The notes: generated by a model not told the origin, from the sequence alone. A stretch of 26,743 nucleotides of DNA from JBEKHI01 sp050012355 (GCA_050012355.1 JBEKHI010000207.1:1-26743), one strand, 5' to 3'. Shown: positions 1-8,498, counted from the stretch's first letter. Made by a program: numbers and translations.

Positions 1-434
1 TACGTGACTTTCCCGACCGTGATTCCTGGGATTCGGCCATAACGGCGCAGGTGGCGGCCCATGAGCCCGATCTGGTCGTGCTGGCGGGGTTCATGAAGCT
101 GGTCGGCAAGACGTTCCTCGGCCGGTTCGGTGGCCGGTGCGTGAACACGCACCCCGCGCTGCTACCTTCATTCCCGGGGATGCACGGCCCGCGGGACGCG
201 CTGGAGTACGGAGTTAAGGTCTCCGGCTGCACGGTTTTCGTGGTGGACGAGGGCGTGGACGCCGGGCCGATCGTGGGACAGGCCTGCGTGCCAGTGCTTG
301 ATGACGACGACGAGGCGACGCTGCACGAACGGATCAAGGTCGCCGAACGCGCACTCCTCGTGGAAACGGTCGGGAAGATGGTCCGCGACGGATGGACCGT
401 CTCAGGACGGAAGGTGAGGTTCGGGTCATCATGA
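1..434 (+). CDS. purN: Phosphoribosylglycinamide formyltransferase, 3' part (partial)
   Basis: This is the C-terminal two thirds of a GAR transformylase, which formylates glycinamide ribonucleotide with 10-formyl-THF in purine synthesis. The reading frame is open from the left edge of the window (first full codon at 3), so the start lies outside. Visible family motifs are PDLVVLAGFMKL, the catalytic NTHPALLPSFPGMHG block (His, and Asn just before it) and GCTVFVVDEGVDAGP, which carries the conserved Asp of the active site. The stop TGA at 432-434 overlaps the purH ATG at 431-433 (ATGA), so the two genes are probably translationally coupled, as is common for purN-purH in actinobacteria. I see nothing abnormal in the visible part. 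Confidence 0.95.
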   Translation, partial: RDFPDRDSWDSAITAQVAAHEPDLVVLAGFMKLVGKTFLGRFGGRCVNTHPALLPSFPGMHGPRDALEYGVKVSGCTVFVVDEGVDAGPIVGQACVPVLDDDDEATLHERIKVAERALLVETVGKMVRDGWTVSGRKVRFGSS

Positions 435-2008
435 GCGAGCCGGAGGAAGGCCGCGTCGCTATTAAGCGCGCCCTGGTCAGCGTGTGGGACAAGTCGGGAT
501 TGTCGGATCTGGCCCGGGCGCTGTCGGACGCTGGCGTGGAGATCGTCTCGACCGGCTCGACCGCGGACCACATCCAGGCCGCCGGGGTGCCGGTGACCAG
601 GGTCGAAGAGGTCACCGGGTTCCCCGAGTGCCTGGACGGCCGGGTCAAGACGCTGCACCCGCGGATCCATGCCGGGCTGCTCGCGGTCCGGTCGTCCGAG
701 GCGCACCGCTCACAGCTCAGCGAGCTGACCATCGAGCCGTTCGAGCTGCTGGTCTCGAACCTGTACCCGTTCTCGGCGACCGTCGCCTCGGGCGCCACGC
801 CCGACGAGTGCGTCGAGCAGATCGACATCGGCGGACCCGCGATGGTGCGCGCGGCGGCGAAGAACCACGCCTCGGTCGCGGTGGTCACCTCGCCCGACCG
901 GTACCCGGACGTGATCGCCGCGCTCGGCTCCGATGGGTTCACCCTCGAGCAGCGCAAGCGGCTGGCGGCGGCGGCCTACGCGCACACCGCGTCGTACGAC
1001 ATCGCGGTCGCCTCCTGGTTCGCCGCGGTCTACGCACCGGACGAGACCGCGACGTCGACCGGCTGGCCGGATGTCACCGGGGCGGTCTGGCGGCGCCAGG
1101 ACGTGCTGCGCTACGGGGAGAACCCGCACCAGCGAGCCGCGCTGTACGCGGGACCAGCGGCCGACGGCATCGCCTCGGCCGAGCTGCTGCACGGCAAGGC
1201 GATGTCCTACAACAACTACGTGGACGCCGACGCGGCCCGCCGGGCCTGCTTCGACTTCGACGCGCCCTGCGTGGCGATCATCAAGCACACCAACCCGTGC
1301 GGGATCGCGGTGGGCTCCTCCCTCGCCGAGGCGCACGCGAAGGCGCACGCCTGCGACCCGGTTTCCGCGTTCGGCGGCGTTATCGCGGCCAACGGGACGG
1401 TCACTGGCGAGATGGCGGCCCAGATCGCCGACGTGTTCACCGAGGTGGTGATCGCGCCGGAGTTTTCTGATTCGGCCCTTGAGATCCTCACCAAGAAGAA
1501 GAACATCCGGCTGCTGCGCTGCGTCGCGCCCGGCGGCTCGGCGGTCTCCGAACTGCGCCCGGTCAGCGGCGGCATGCTCGTGCAGTCCGCCGACCTGATC
1601 GACGCACCCGGCGACGACCCGGCGTCCTGGACGCTGGCGGCCGGTCCGGCGGCAGCGGCTGAGGATCTCGAAGACCTGGAGTTCGCCTGGCGAGCATGCA
1701 GGTCGGTGAAGTCGAACGCGATCCTGCTGGCGCGGTCCGGTGCTTCGGTTGGCATTGGCATGGGTCAGGTGAACCGGGTCGACTCGGCCCGGCTCGCGGT
1801 GTCTCGCGCCGGTGATCGCGCGGCGGGCTCGGTGGCCGCCTCAGACGCGTTCTTCCCGTTCCCTGACGGCCTGGAGATCCTGCTAGCGGCCGGCGTCCGC
1901 GCCGTGGTCGAGCCAGGCGGCTCCGTCCGCGACGAAGAGGTTATAGCCGCCGCCGAATCAGCGGGCGTAACCCTCTACCTAACCGGCGTCCGCCACTTCT
2001 ACCACTGA
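431..2008 (+). CDS. purH: Bifunctional AICAR formyltransferase / IMP cyclohydrolase
   Basis: PurH carries out the last two steps of IMP synthesis: formylation of AICAR and ring closure to IMP. The start is the ATG at 431, which overlaps the purN stop; an upstream in-frame ATG at 392 lies inside purN and is rejected. The product is 525 residues, the usual family length. The N-terminal MGS-like cyclohydrolase domain shows ALVSVWDKSGL, STGSTADHI and the RVKTLHPRIHAGLL motif. The AICAR transformylase half shows RYGENPHQ, the KHTNPCG catalytic Lys-His motif, SAFGGV and the C-terminal SDAFFPFPDG. It is followed by a strong hairpin (2051-2097) shared with the convergent gene remnant. Confidence 0.97.
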   Translation: MSEPEEGRVAIKRALVSVWDKSGLSDLARALSDAGVEIVSTGSTADHIQAAGVPVTRVEEVTGFPECLDGRVKTLHPRIHAGLLAVRSSEAHRSQLSELTIEPFELLVSNLYPFSATVASGATPDECVEQIDIGGPAMVRAAAKNHASVAVVTSPDRYPDVIAALGSDGFTLEQRKRLAAAAYAHTASYDIAVASWFAAVYAPDETATSTGWPDVTGAVWRRQDVLRYGENPHQRAALYAGPAADGIASAELLHGKAMSYNNYVDADAARRACFDFDAPCVAIIKHTNPCGIAVGSSLAEAHAKAHACDPVSAFGGVIAANGTVTGEMAAQIADVFTEVVIAPEFSDSALEILTKKKNIRLLRCVAPGGSAVSELRPVSGGMLVQSADLIDAPGDDPASWTLAAGPAAAAEDLEDLEFAWRACRSVKSNAILLARSGASVGIGMGQVNRVDSARLAVSRAGDRAAGSVAASDAFFPFPDGLEILLAAGVRAVVEPGGSVRDEEVIAAAESAGVTLYLTGVRHFYH

Positions 2009-2043
2009 GCCTCCGCCCCGCCCCTCACGAGCCCGCCCGTCTT

Positions 2044-3077
2044 TCACGGGGTCGATGCCACATTGGCGCCATCTGACGGCGCCAATGTGGCATCGACACC
2101 CTCCGCGCGCCCGGGGACGTGGACCGTCCAGCCGGCTGCGCGCCAGGAGGGCGCGTCTAGGGTGCGGCGGGCGTCGATCAGGATGCGCTGCGCGACGACC
2201 TCGGCTAGGGCGGCGGGGTCGATGGCGCGGTAGTCGGCCCACTCGGTGAGGTGCAGCACCAGGTCGGCATCCGCGGCGGCGGCCGACACCGAGTCCGCGT
2301 ACTGGAATTCCGGGTGCGCACGTTCCGCGTTCGGCATCGCGACCGGGTCGTGCACGCTGACGATGGCGCCTTCGGCGGCCAGCCGCTCGCAGACGGCCAG
2401 GCTGGGGGAGTCGCGGATGTCGTCGCTGTTCGGCTTGAACGCGATGCCGAGTACCGCCACCCTGGCCCCGCGCAGGCTGCCCGCGGCGCACTGCGCCATC
2501 GAGACCACGCGTTCGCGGCGGGCGAGGTTGATGGTGTCGACGGTGGCGAGCAGGTCGGCGAGCGAGCTGACCCCGAGCGAGGCGGCGGTCGAGGCGAGCG
2601 CGCGGATGTCCTTCGGCAGGCAGCCGCCGCCAAAGCCGAGTCCGGGGCCTAGGTACCGGTGGCCGATCCGCTCATCGTGGCCGAGCGCCTCCGCCAGCAG
2701 CGCCACGTCGCGACCGCCGGTTCGTCGCACACTCCGAAGACAAAACGATCGGGGGCCAGGCTGTCGCGCACCGCGTGCCCCTCACGGAGGAACTCAGGAT
2801 TCCAGGCGAGATCGGCTCCGGGAGCCATCGCCCGCAGCCGTGACCTGAGCTGTCGCGCGGTACCGGCCGGGACCGTGGACTTCCCGACCACCAGGCAGTC
2901 ACGTGACAGGTGCGGCGCCAGCGAATCCGTCGCCGCCCGCAGGAAACTAAGGTCGGCGGATCCATCCGGTCCCTGCGGCGTGCCGACGCAGAGGAAATGC
3001 ACGTCCCCGAGATCCGCCAGGCAGACGGCGTGGGTAAGCCCGAGGTACCCTGTCCCGATCACGGTTATTCGCGCCAT
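2044..3077 (-). pseudogene. UDP-glucose 6-dehydrogenase remnant with two internal deletions
   Basis: Two minus-strand reading frames together resemble UDP-glucose/GDP-mannose dehydrogenases. The first (from ATG 3077) has the Rossmann start ARITVIGTGYLGLTHAVCLADLG but then jumps in frame to DVHFLCVGTPQ, so roughly 50 residues with the rest of the NAD-binding fold are missing. It continues through VVGKSTVPAGT and WNPEFLREGHAV to FGVCDEPAV. About position 2717 the homology jumps, now out of frame, to DVALLAEALGHDERIG, so another roughly 60 residues are missing, including the segment that holds the conserved Lys and Asn of the active site. The second frame retains GFGGGCLPKD with the catalytic Cys, AFKPNSDDIRDSPS and VLHLTEW. 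Total remaining coding is about 345 codons against a usual 430-450. Known family biology says this cannot be a working enzyme. The deletions are inferred by comparison with remembered family sequences. Confidence 0.85.
2051..2097. terminator. Perfect 20-bp inverted repeat, likely bidirectional terminator
   Basis: Arms at 2051-2070 and 2078-2097 are perfect reverse complements around the 7-nt loop ATCTGAC. The hairpin begins 42 bp after the purH stop and overlaps the last codons of the convergent dehydrogenase remnant. There is no T-run, which is common for actinobacterial terminators. The length and perfection exceed what termination needs, so it could also be a member of a dispersed palindrome family. 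Confidence 0.7.
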
Positions 3078-3149
3078 ATTCACTGGTGTAGCCAACTGCG
3101 CGACGCCGGCGCGAACCCTGGCTGAACGCCGCTAGGCGGCCTGGTAAGC

Positions 3150-3161
3150 TACTCGTTAGTA
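3150..3161. promoter_or_regulatory. Palindromic operator candidate upstream of etfB
   Basis: TACTCGTTAGTA has perfect 4-nt arms (TACT/AGTA); the complementary reading is TACTAACGAGTA. It lies 84 bp before the etfB TTG and is followed by TAACAT, a possible -10. It resembles TACT-N4-AGTA operators of TetR-type regulators of fatty-acid oxidation genes, which fits an electron-transfer flavoprotein operon. This is inference from one short palindrome. Confidence 0.35.
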
Positions 3162-3244
3162 ACATATGGATGCCGCTGTCAGGTGGCCTCCGCCCTCGAT
3201 GTAGCCTGACGCCAGAAGAAGATCAGCCAGCAGGGAGGCCGGCG

Positions 3245-4030
3245 TTGCCACTTAACATCGTCGTCTGCATGAAGCAGGTTCCAGATACCGCTACTGAACG
3301 AACGCTCACCGCAGGCACGGGCATCCTTGACAGGCAAACCCCCGATGGCCTGATCAACGAACTCGATGAGTACGCCATCGAGGAAGGGCTCCGGATCGCC
3401 CAGGCGCAGGGCGGCGAGGTGACCATCCTCACCATGGGCCCGGGCAAGGCCACCGACTCCATCCGCAAGGCGCTGTCGATGGGCGCCGACAAGGCCATCC
3501 ACCTGCTCGACGACGCGCTGGTCGGCACCGACGCGCTCGGCACCAGTTACGCCTTGGCCAAGGTGCTTGAGACCAGCGGGTTCGACTTGGTGATCCTCGG
3601 CTCGGAGTCCACCGACGCGCGCACCGGAGTGCTCGCCGCGATGCTGTCCGAGCGGCTGAACGTTCCGCAGCTCAGCCTGGCCAGCAAGGTCGAGATCGGC
3701 GACGGCACGGTCACGATCAACCGGCAGACCGACGACGGCTACGCGGTCGTCACCGGCGCGCTGCCCGCGGTGATCAGCGTGGTGGAGAAGATCAACGAAC
3801 CGCGTTACCCGTCCTTCAAGGGCATCATGGCCGCGAAGAAGAAGCCGGTGCAGACCCTGAGCATCGCCGACGCGGGCATCGAGGCGGACAAGGTCGGCCT
3901 CGCGGGCGCCGCGACCGAGGTGACGGACTTCGCCGCGAAGCCGCCTCGGGAAGCCGGTCAGATCGTCAAGGACGAGGGCGACGGCGGGGCCAAGCTCGCT
4001 GGGTTCCTCACCGAGCAGAAGTTCATCTAA
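3245..4030 (+). CDS. etfB: Electron transfer flavoprotein beta subunit
   Basis: EtfB forms a heterodimer with EtfA that carries FAD and AMP and passes electrons from acyl-CoA dehydrogenases to the membrane quinone pool. I chose the TTG at 3245: it gives MPLNIVVCMKQVPDTATE, the normal family N-terminus, and AGGGAGG sits 6 nt upstream (3232-3238). The longer frame from 3170 adds 25 residues unlike the family. The product is 261 residues, the usual length. Motifs include NELDEYAIEEGLRIAQ, TMGPGKATDSIRKALSMGAD, ILGSESTDARTG and the C-terminal IMAAKKKP recognition-loop region. The gene lies 12 bp upstream of etfA. Confidence 0.95.
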   Translation: MPLNIVVCMKQVPDTATERTLTAGTGILDRQTPDGLINELDEYAIEEGLRIAQAQGGEVTILTMGPGKATDSIRKALSMGADKAIHLLDDALVGTDALGTSYALAKVLETSGFDLVILGSESTDARTGVLAAMLSERLNVPQLSLASKVEIGDGTVTINRQTDDGYAVVTGALPAVISVVEKINEPRYPSFKGIMAAKKKPVQTLSIADAGIEADKVGLAGAATEVTDFAAKPPREAGQIVKDEGDGGAKLAGFLTEQKFI

Positions 4031-4042
4031 GGGGCGCACGCG

Positions 4043-4999
4043 ATGGCACAGGTTCTCGTCCTTGCGGAGCACGATGGCTCCGACGTCAAGAAGGTCACCT
4101 TCGAGCTGCTCACGCTGGCCCGCAGGCTCGGCGAGCCGGTCCTCGCCTGGGCCGGCCCCGGCGCTGCGCAGGCCCAGCCCCGGCTGGCTGAGTTCGGCGC
4201 GGTGACGGTTTACTCTTCCGAGCAGCCGGAACTGACCGAGTACGCGGTGGCACCCGTCACCGACTTCCTGGAGCAGCTGAGCGGGGACATCTCGCCAACC
4301 GCCGTTTTGGTCGCCTCGACGGCGGAAAGCAAGGAGGTCGCCGGCCGGCTCGCGGTGCGCACCGGGTCCGGCGTGCTGACCGACGCCGTAGGCGTCGGTG
4401 ACGACCTGACCGCTGAGCAGCTCAACTTCGGCGGGTCGGTCATCGTGCATTCCAAGGTCAAGACGGGCACGCCGATCATCACGGTCCGCGCGAACTCGAT
4501 CGCGCCGGAGCCGTCCCCGGCCGCCGCCGAGATCTCGCCGGTCACCGTCGCGTTCCGGGAAAGCTCGCTAGCCGCGAAGATCACCGAGCGGGTCGCCGCC
4601 GCGCGCAGCGAGCGCCCGGACCTGACCGAGGCGTCCGTCGTCGTCTCCGGCGGGCGCGGCACCGGAAGCGAAGAGGGCTTCAAGATCATCGAGCAGCTGG
4701 CAGACTCACTTGGTGCGGCTGTCGGTGCGTCCCGCGCGGTGACCGACGCGGGCTGGTACCCGCACCAGTTCCAGGTCGGGCAGACCGGCAAGACCGTCTC
4801 TCCGCAGCTGTACCTGGCGATCGGCATCTCCGGCGCGATCCAGCACCGGGCGGGCATGCAGACGTCCAAGACGATCGTCGCGGTCAACAAGGATCCGGAG
4901 GCGCCGATCTTCGAGCTGGCGGACTTCGGGATCGTCGGGGACCTGTTCCAGGTCGTGCCGCAACTGATCGAGGAGATCGGCAAGAGCAAGAGCGTCTAG
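4043..4999 (+). CDS. etfA: Electron transfer flavoprotein alpha subunit
   Basis: This is the FAD-binding partner of EtfB, 318 residues. The N-terminal domain (MAQVLVLAEHDGSDVKKVTFELL) pairs with EtfB. The C-terminal FAD domain shows VVSGGRGTGSEEGFKIIEQLAD, GASRAVTDAGWYPHQFQVGQTGKTVSPQLY, GISGAIQHRAGMQTSKTIVAVNKD and FELADFGIVGDLFQVVPQL, all diagnostic. The spacing to etfB is 12 bp with GGGGCGC before the ATG, so they are co-transcribed. It is followed at 24 bp by the cysteine desulfurase gene. Confidence 0.97.
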   Translation: MAQVLVLAEHDGSDVKKVTFELLTLARRLGEPVLAWAGPGAAQAQPRLAEFGAVTVYSSEQPELTEYAVAPVTDFLEQLSGDISPTAVLVASTAESKEVAGRLAVRTGSGVLTDAVGVGDDLTAEQLNFGGSVIVHSKVKTGTPIITVRANSIAPEPSPAAAEISPVTVAFRESSLAAKITERVAAARSERPDLTEASVVVSGGRGTGSEEGFKIIEQLADSLGAAVGASRAVTDAGWYPHQFQVGQTGKTVSPQLYLAIGISGAIQHRAGMQTSKTIVAVNKDPEAPIFELADFGIVGDLFQVVPQLIEEIGKSKSV

Positions 5000-5023
5000 G
5001 CAGCGCCTAAGCTATGTGTCGCC

Positions 5024-6211
5024 ATGTCTAGGAATGACAAGTCTTCGAGTGACACTGCCTATCTGGATCACGCGGCGACAACGCCCATGCTGCCGGAGGC
5101 CATCGAGGCGATGACCGCCGAGCTCGCTGAGCTTGGCAACCCTTCTTCGCTTCATAACGACGGTCGCCGGGCTCGCCGGGTAGTCGAGGAGTCACGGGAA
5201 CAGATCGCCGAGGTGTTCGGTGCCCGGCCGAGCGAGGTGATCTTCACCGGCGGCGGGACGGAAGCCGACAACCTCGCGATCAAGGGCCTGTACTGGATGC
5301 GCCCCGGTCGTCCCCGGGTGCTCACGACACCGGTCGAGCATCACGCGGTGCTGGATTCAGCCGTCTGGCTGTCGCGGGCCCAGGGGGCGGTCCTCGACTG
5401 GCTGCCGGTGAATGATTCCGGTGTGGTCGTGCCGGAGGCGCTGCGGGCGGCGATCGAATCCTCGCCAGCGGACGTGGCGCTGGTCTCCGTCATGTGGGCG
5501 AACAACGAGGTCGGCGCGGTGCAGCCGATCGCCGCGCTGGCCTCGGTCGCGGCTTCCTACGGGATTCCGTTCCACACCGACGCGGTGCAGGCGGCTGGCC
5601 AGATCCCGGTGTCTTTCGCTGATTCTGGCGCATCCGCGATGACGGTGACCGGGCACAAGTTCGGCGGCCCGGTGGGCGCGGGCGCGCTGATCCTCGCCCG
5701 CGGCGTGGAGCCGGTCCCGGTACTGCACGGCGGCGGGCAGGAGCGGGACATCCGTTCCGGCACCTTGGACGTCGCCTCGATCCGCGCGTTCGCGGTCGCC
5801 GCGTCGGTTGCCTCGGCCCGCCGGTCCGCGGAGGCGGCCCGGCTGGCGGCGCTGCGCGACGACCTGATCCGCCAGGTGCTGGCCGTGGTACCCGACGCGG
5901 TGCTGAACGGCCCGCCGCCGGGACCCGGTCGGCTGCCAGGGAACGCGCACTTCTCCTTCCCCGGCGCCGAGGGCGACGCGCTGCTCCTGCTGCTCGACGC
6001 CCGCGGGATCGCCTGCTCAACCGGCTCCGCCTGCACCGCCGGGGTGGCCGAGCCGAGCCACGTGCTGCTCGCCATGGGCGCCGACGAGTCCCGCGCCCGC
6101 GGCTCTTTGCGATTCTCCCTAGGCTGGCCATCCACCCAAGCCGACGTAGACGCCGTGGGCGCCGCGATCGGCGAAGCGGTCACCCGAGCCCGCCGCGCCG
6201 CCGCCAGCTGA
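5024..6211 (+). CDS. Cysteine desulfurase (NifS/IscS type, class V aminotransferase fold)
   Basis: This PLP enzyme removes sulfur from cysteine as an enzyme persulfide. It is 395 residues. YLDHAATTPM marks the N-terminus; GGTEADNLAIKGL and EHHAVL are PLP-site motifs; the Schiff-base lysine is in VTGHKFGGPVGAG; RSGTLDV and the mobile-loop active-site Cys in CSTGSACTAG follow. No other iron-sulfur assembly genes are present; instead mnmA begins 21 bp downstream. The likely job is therefore sulfur supply for tRNA 2-thiouridine, although a wider IscS-like role cannot be excluded. No clear Shine-Dalgarno precedes the ATG; TAAGCT at 5008-5013 could be a -10 for a short-leader transcript. Confidence 0.95.
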   Translation: MSRNDKSSSDTAYLDHAATTPMLPEAIEAMTAELAELGNPSSLHNDGRRARRVVEESREQIAEVFGARPSEVIFTGGGTEADNLAIKGLYWMRPGRPRVLTTPVEHHAVLDSAVWLSRAQGAVLDWLPVNDSGVVVPEALRAAIESSPADVALVSVMWANNEVGAVQPIAALASVAASYGIPFHTDAVQAAGQIPVSFADSGASAMTVTGHKFGGPVGAGALILARGVEPVPVLHGGGQERDIRSGTLDVASIRAFAVAASVASARRSAEAARLAALRDDLIRQVLAVVPDAVLNGPPPGPGRLPGNAHFSFPGAEGDALLLLLDARGIACSTGSACTAGVAEPSHVLLAMGADESRARGSLRFSLGWPSTQADVDAVGAAIGEAVTRARRAAAS

Positions 6212-6232
6212 GATCCGGGTACGCTGAGAAGA

Positions 6233-7321
6233 ATGCGCGTGCTTGCTGCTATGTCCGGTGGCGTGGATTCGGCCACGGCTGCCGCTAGGGCTGTTGACGC
6301 CGGTCACGAGGTGACCGGGGTCCATCTCGCGCTGTCGAAAAACCCGGCTTCCTACCGCACCGGGGCCCGCGGCTGCTGCACGATCGAGGACGCGCGGGAC
6401 GCGCGCCGGGCCGCGGACGTGATCGGCATCCCGTTCTACGTGTGGGACATGGCCGAGCGGTTCCACACCGACGTCGTCGAGGATTTCGTCTCCGAGTACG
6501 CGGCGGGCCGCACGCCGAACCCCTGCCTGCGCTGCAACGAGAAGATCAAGTTCGCCGCCGTGCTCGACCGAGCGCTAGCCCTCGGTTTCGACGCGGTGTG
6601 CACCGGCCACTATGCGCGGATCGCCGACGGGCGGCTGCTGCGTGCCGTTGACATGGGCAAGGACCAGTCCTACGTCCTCGCGGTGCTGAACTCCCGGCAG
6701 GTCTCCCGCGCCCTGTTTCCCCTCGGGGACACGCCGAAGGCGCAGGTCCGCGAGGAGGCCGCCCGCCGTGGCCTCGCGGTGGCCGACAAGCCGGACAGCC
6801 ACGACATCTGCTTCATCGCCGATGGCGACACGCAGGGTTTCCTCGGCAAGCGCCTCGGTGCGGCACCGGGCAAGATCGTGGACTCTTCCGGCACCGAGCT
6901 CGGCAGCCATAACGGCGCGTTCGGCTTCACCGTGGGCCAGCGCAAGGGCTTGCGCATCGACCGCCCGGCGCCGGACGGCGCGCCGCGGTACGTGCTGGAC
7001 ATCTCGCCGGTCACCCGGACGGTGACGGTGGGCTCGGCCGACGAGCTCGCCGTGCATGACATTTCGGCGCAGCGTCCGGTCTGGGTCTCCCGGGACGCCC
7101 CGTCGGCTGGCGAGCGGATCGAGTGCGAGGTGCAGCTGCGCGCGCACGGCGAGATCTACCCGTGTGTCGCGTGGCTAGCGGACGACGAGTTGCGGATCAG
7201 CCTGCGCCGGCCCGCTAGTGCCGTCGCCGCAGGTCAGGCCGCCGTGCTGTATGACGGTGACACCGTGCTCGGCAGCGGCACTATCTCGCAAACTGATCGG
7301 GCCGCTGCCGGGCGGGTGTGA
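6233..7321 (+). CDS. mnmA: tRNA-specific 2-thiouridylase
   Basis: MnmA (TrmU) activates U34 of Lys, Glu and Gln tRNAs with ATP and inserts sulfur to give s2U. The 362-residue protein begins with the PP-loop MRVLAAMSGGVDSATAA. Catalytic cysteines are seen in TPNPCLRCNEKIKF and SHDICFI. DMGKDQSYVLAVL and GFTVGQRKGLRI mark the tRNA-binding and central domains, and a beta-barrel C-terminus follows. TACGCT at 6220-6225, 7 nt before the ATG, may be a -10 for a leaderless transcript, while GAGAAG next to it could serve as a weak ribosome site. It lies directly after the cysteine desulfurase, its natural sulfur donor. Confidence 0.96.
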   Translation: MRVLAAMSGGVDSATAAARAVDAGHEVTGVHLALSKNPASYRTGARGCCTIEDARDARRAADVIGIPFYVWDMAERFHTDVVEDFVSEYAAGRTPNPCLRCNEKIKFAAVLDRALALGFDAVCTGHYARIADGRLLRAVDMGKDQSYVLAVLNSRQVSRALFPLGDTPKAQVREEAARRGLAVADKPDSHDICFIADGDTQGFLGKRLGAAPGKIVDSSGTELGSHNGAFGFTVGQRKGLRIDRPAPDGAPRYVLDISPVTRTVTVGSADELAVHDISAQRPVWVSRDAPSAGERIECEVQLRAHGEIYPCVAWLADDELRISLRRPASAVAAGQAAVLYDGDTVLGSGTISQTDRAAAGRV

Positions 7322-7627
7322 GCGTTACTCCCAGCCTCCTTGGCGGGGGTCGTAATGCTCATACCTATACATTGCGGACGGACGTGAGTGGTGCTTAGCC
7401 ACGGCACCTCCAGACTCTGGCCTGCAGAACAGCGAACCCGCGACTTTAGGACTTGGTCGGGGTTAGGTCCGCCGTTCCTCTCTCCTCACTGCCGATTATG
7501 CGTTACGTCGGCTTTATTGTCATCTGTCCGTGATAGAGAAGTTTTCAGCATGTGTTTACCGGTTTCAGGCAGGGGATATGGGTAGCTGGTGGACGACCGA
7601 TAACTGGACAACTCGTGGCAGGTGGAC
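7322..7627. other. Intergenic region without recognised gene
   Basis: About 300 bp between mnmA and the DUF6069 gene. It is less GC-rich than the flanks, especially 7480-7570. A small hairpin (GGTGC/GCACC arms, about 7390-7410) is present. I found no tRNA, no convincing riboswitch and no open frame with family resemblance. The promoter of the next gene is presumably here, but no clear -35/-10 pair could be assigned. Confidence 0.5.
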
Positions 7628-8233
7628 ATGTCTGTTCCCGCAGCGCCTGACAACTACAACGAGCCACCGAGGTCCCGGGTCAACGCCGGGCAGGTGTGGA
7701 CGGCCGGCTTGGCGACGGCGATCGTCGCCGCGCTGATCGCAGTGGTTGGCATCCTGATCTCCCGCTGGCTGTTCCACGTTCCGATCCTCGCCCCGAGCAA
7801 CGAGGGTGCCTGGGGTAGCGCGAACACGGCGTACTACGCCCTCGCGGCGGCCTGTGTCGCCCTGGCGGCGACCGCCCTGCTGCACCTGCTGATGGTCGGG
7901 ACGCCGGAGCCGACCAGGTTCCTGAACTGGATCCTAGGGCTGGTCACGGTGGCGGCGGTCGTGTACCCGTTCAGCACTGGTGCCCCGATGGAGCAGAAGT
8001 TCGCGACAGCGGTCGTGGACCTGGTGATCGGCATCGCGATCATGTCGCTGCTGACCGGAGTGGCCGCTCGTGGCTACCGCACCAGCTCGCCGCGGCGCCG
8101 CGTTCCGCCGCAGGGTTACAACGACCGCCCCGCCTACCCGCCGGAGCGCGAGGCTTACCCGCCGGACCGGAACGGTTACCCGGCGGACTCGGCTCCCACC
8201 CGTCCGTACTACCAGTCGCCGGAGCAGCAATAG
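7628..8233 (+). CDS. DUF6069 family membrane protein
   Basis: A 201-residue protein with four predicted membrane helices: about residues 20-45 (WTAGLATAIVAALIAVVGIL), 67-90 (AYYALAAACVALAATALL), 98-115 and 125-150 (FATAVVDLVIGIAIMSLLTG). The pattern 'VPILAPSNEGAWGSA' between helices 1 and 2 is typical of DUF6069 proteins of actinobacteria, whose function is unknown. The C-terminal 50 residues are Pro/Tyr/Arg-rich and repetitive (YPPEREAYPPDRNGYPADS), probably a disordered cytoplasmic tail. I chose ATG 7628 over the in-frame GTG 7622 because AGG lies at a usable distance before it; the difference is two codons. No neighbour suggests a role. Confidence 0.8.
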   Translation: MSVPAAPDNYNEPPRSRVNAGQVWTAGLATAIVAALIAVVGILISRWLFHVPILAPSNEGAWGSANTAYYALAAACVALAATALLHLLMVGTPEPTRFLNWILGLVTVAAVVYPFSTGAPMEQKFATAVVDLVIGIAIMSLLTGVAARGYRTSSPRRRVPPQGYNDRPAYPPEREAYPPDRNGYPADSAPTRPYYQSPEQQ

Positions 8234-8289
8234 CGCGCGATGCCGTTGGGCTGATGCTGCCGCACCGGGGCTGCTGGCTGGCGGCGATG

Positions 8290-8375
8290 CATCTTCTCCC
8301 GGGTTCGTGTACGTTACCCGCCCGTGATGTCATGATATGTCGGGTGGCTGGGGTGCATTAACCCGGGAGAAGATG
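8290..8375. repeat. Perfect 16-bp inverted repeat spanning 86 bp
   Basis: Arms 8290-8305 and 8360-8375 are exact reverse complements (CATCTTCTCCCGGGTT and AACCCGGGAGAAGATG). The 54-bp interior contains a second weak pairing, ACCCG with CGGGT. It may be a terminator-like structure after the DUF6069 gene, or the ends of a tiny mobile palindrome. Function is unknown. Confidence 0.6.
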
Positions 8376-8471
8376 AATCTGCCCGACGCGGCGCCGCCCT
8401 CCCGGGGCCGGGGAGCGCGGCGGGCTCCGGCCATCCCGGCGGACTACGCGGAGCCCTGCCGGTCGCCAAAG

Positions 8472-8498
8472 CAGCCGTAGCAGCCGTAGCAGCCGTAG
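8472..8498 (+). repeat. Three tandem copies of a 9-bp unit
   Basis: CAGCCGTAG is repeated exactly three times in the non-coding leader before the aldolase-like gene. Such short arrays vary by slippage between strains. No function is assigned. Confidence 0.8.

Noticed and set aside
484..1470. Long plus-strand open frame inside purH
   Set aside because: Its product is an Arg/Gly-rich low-complexity sequence caused by high GC; purH in the other frame is unmistakable.
3179..4450. 423-codon minus-strand frame opposite etfB/etfA
   Set aside because: It is antisense to two clear, conserved genes and has no family resemblance; GC-rich shadow frame.
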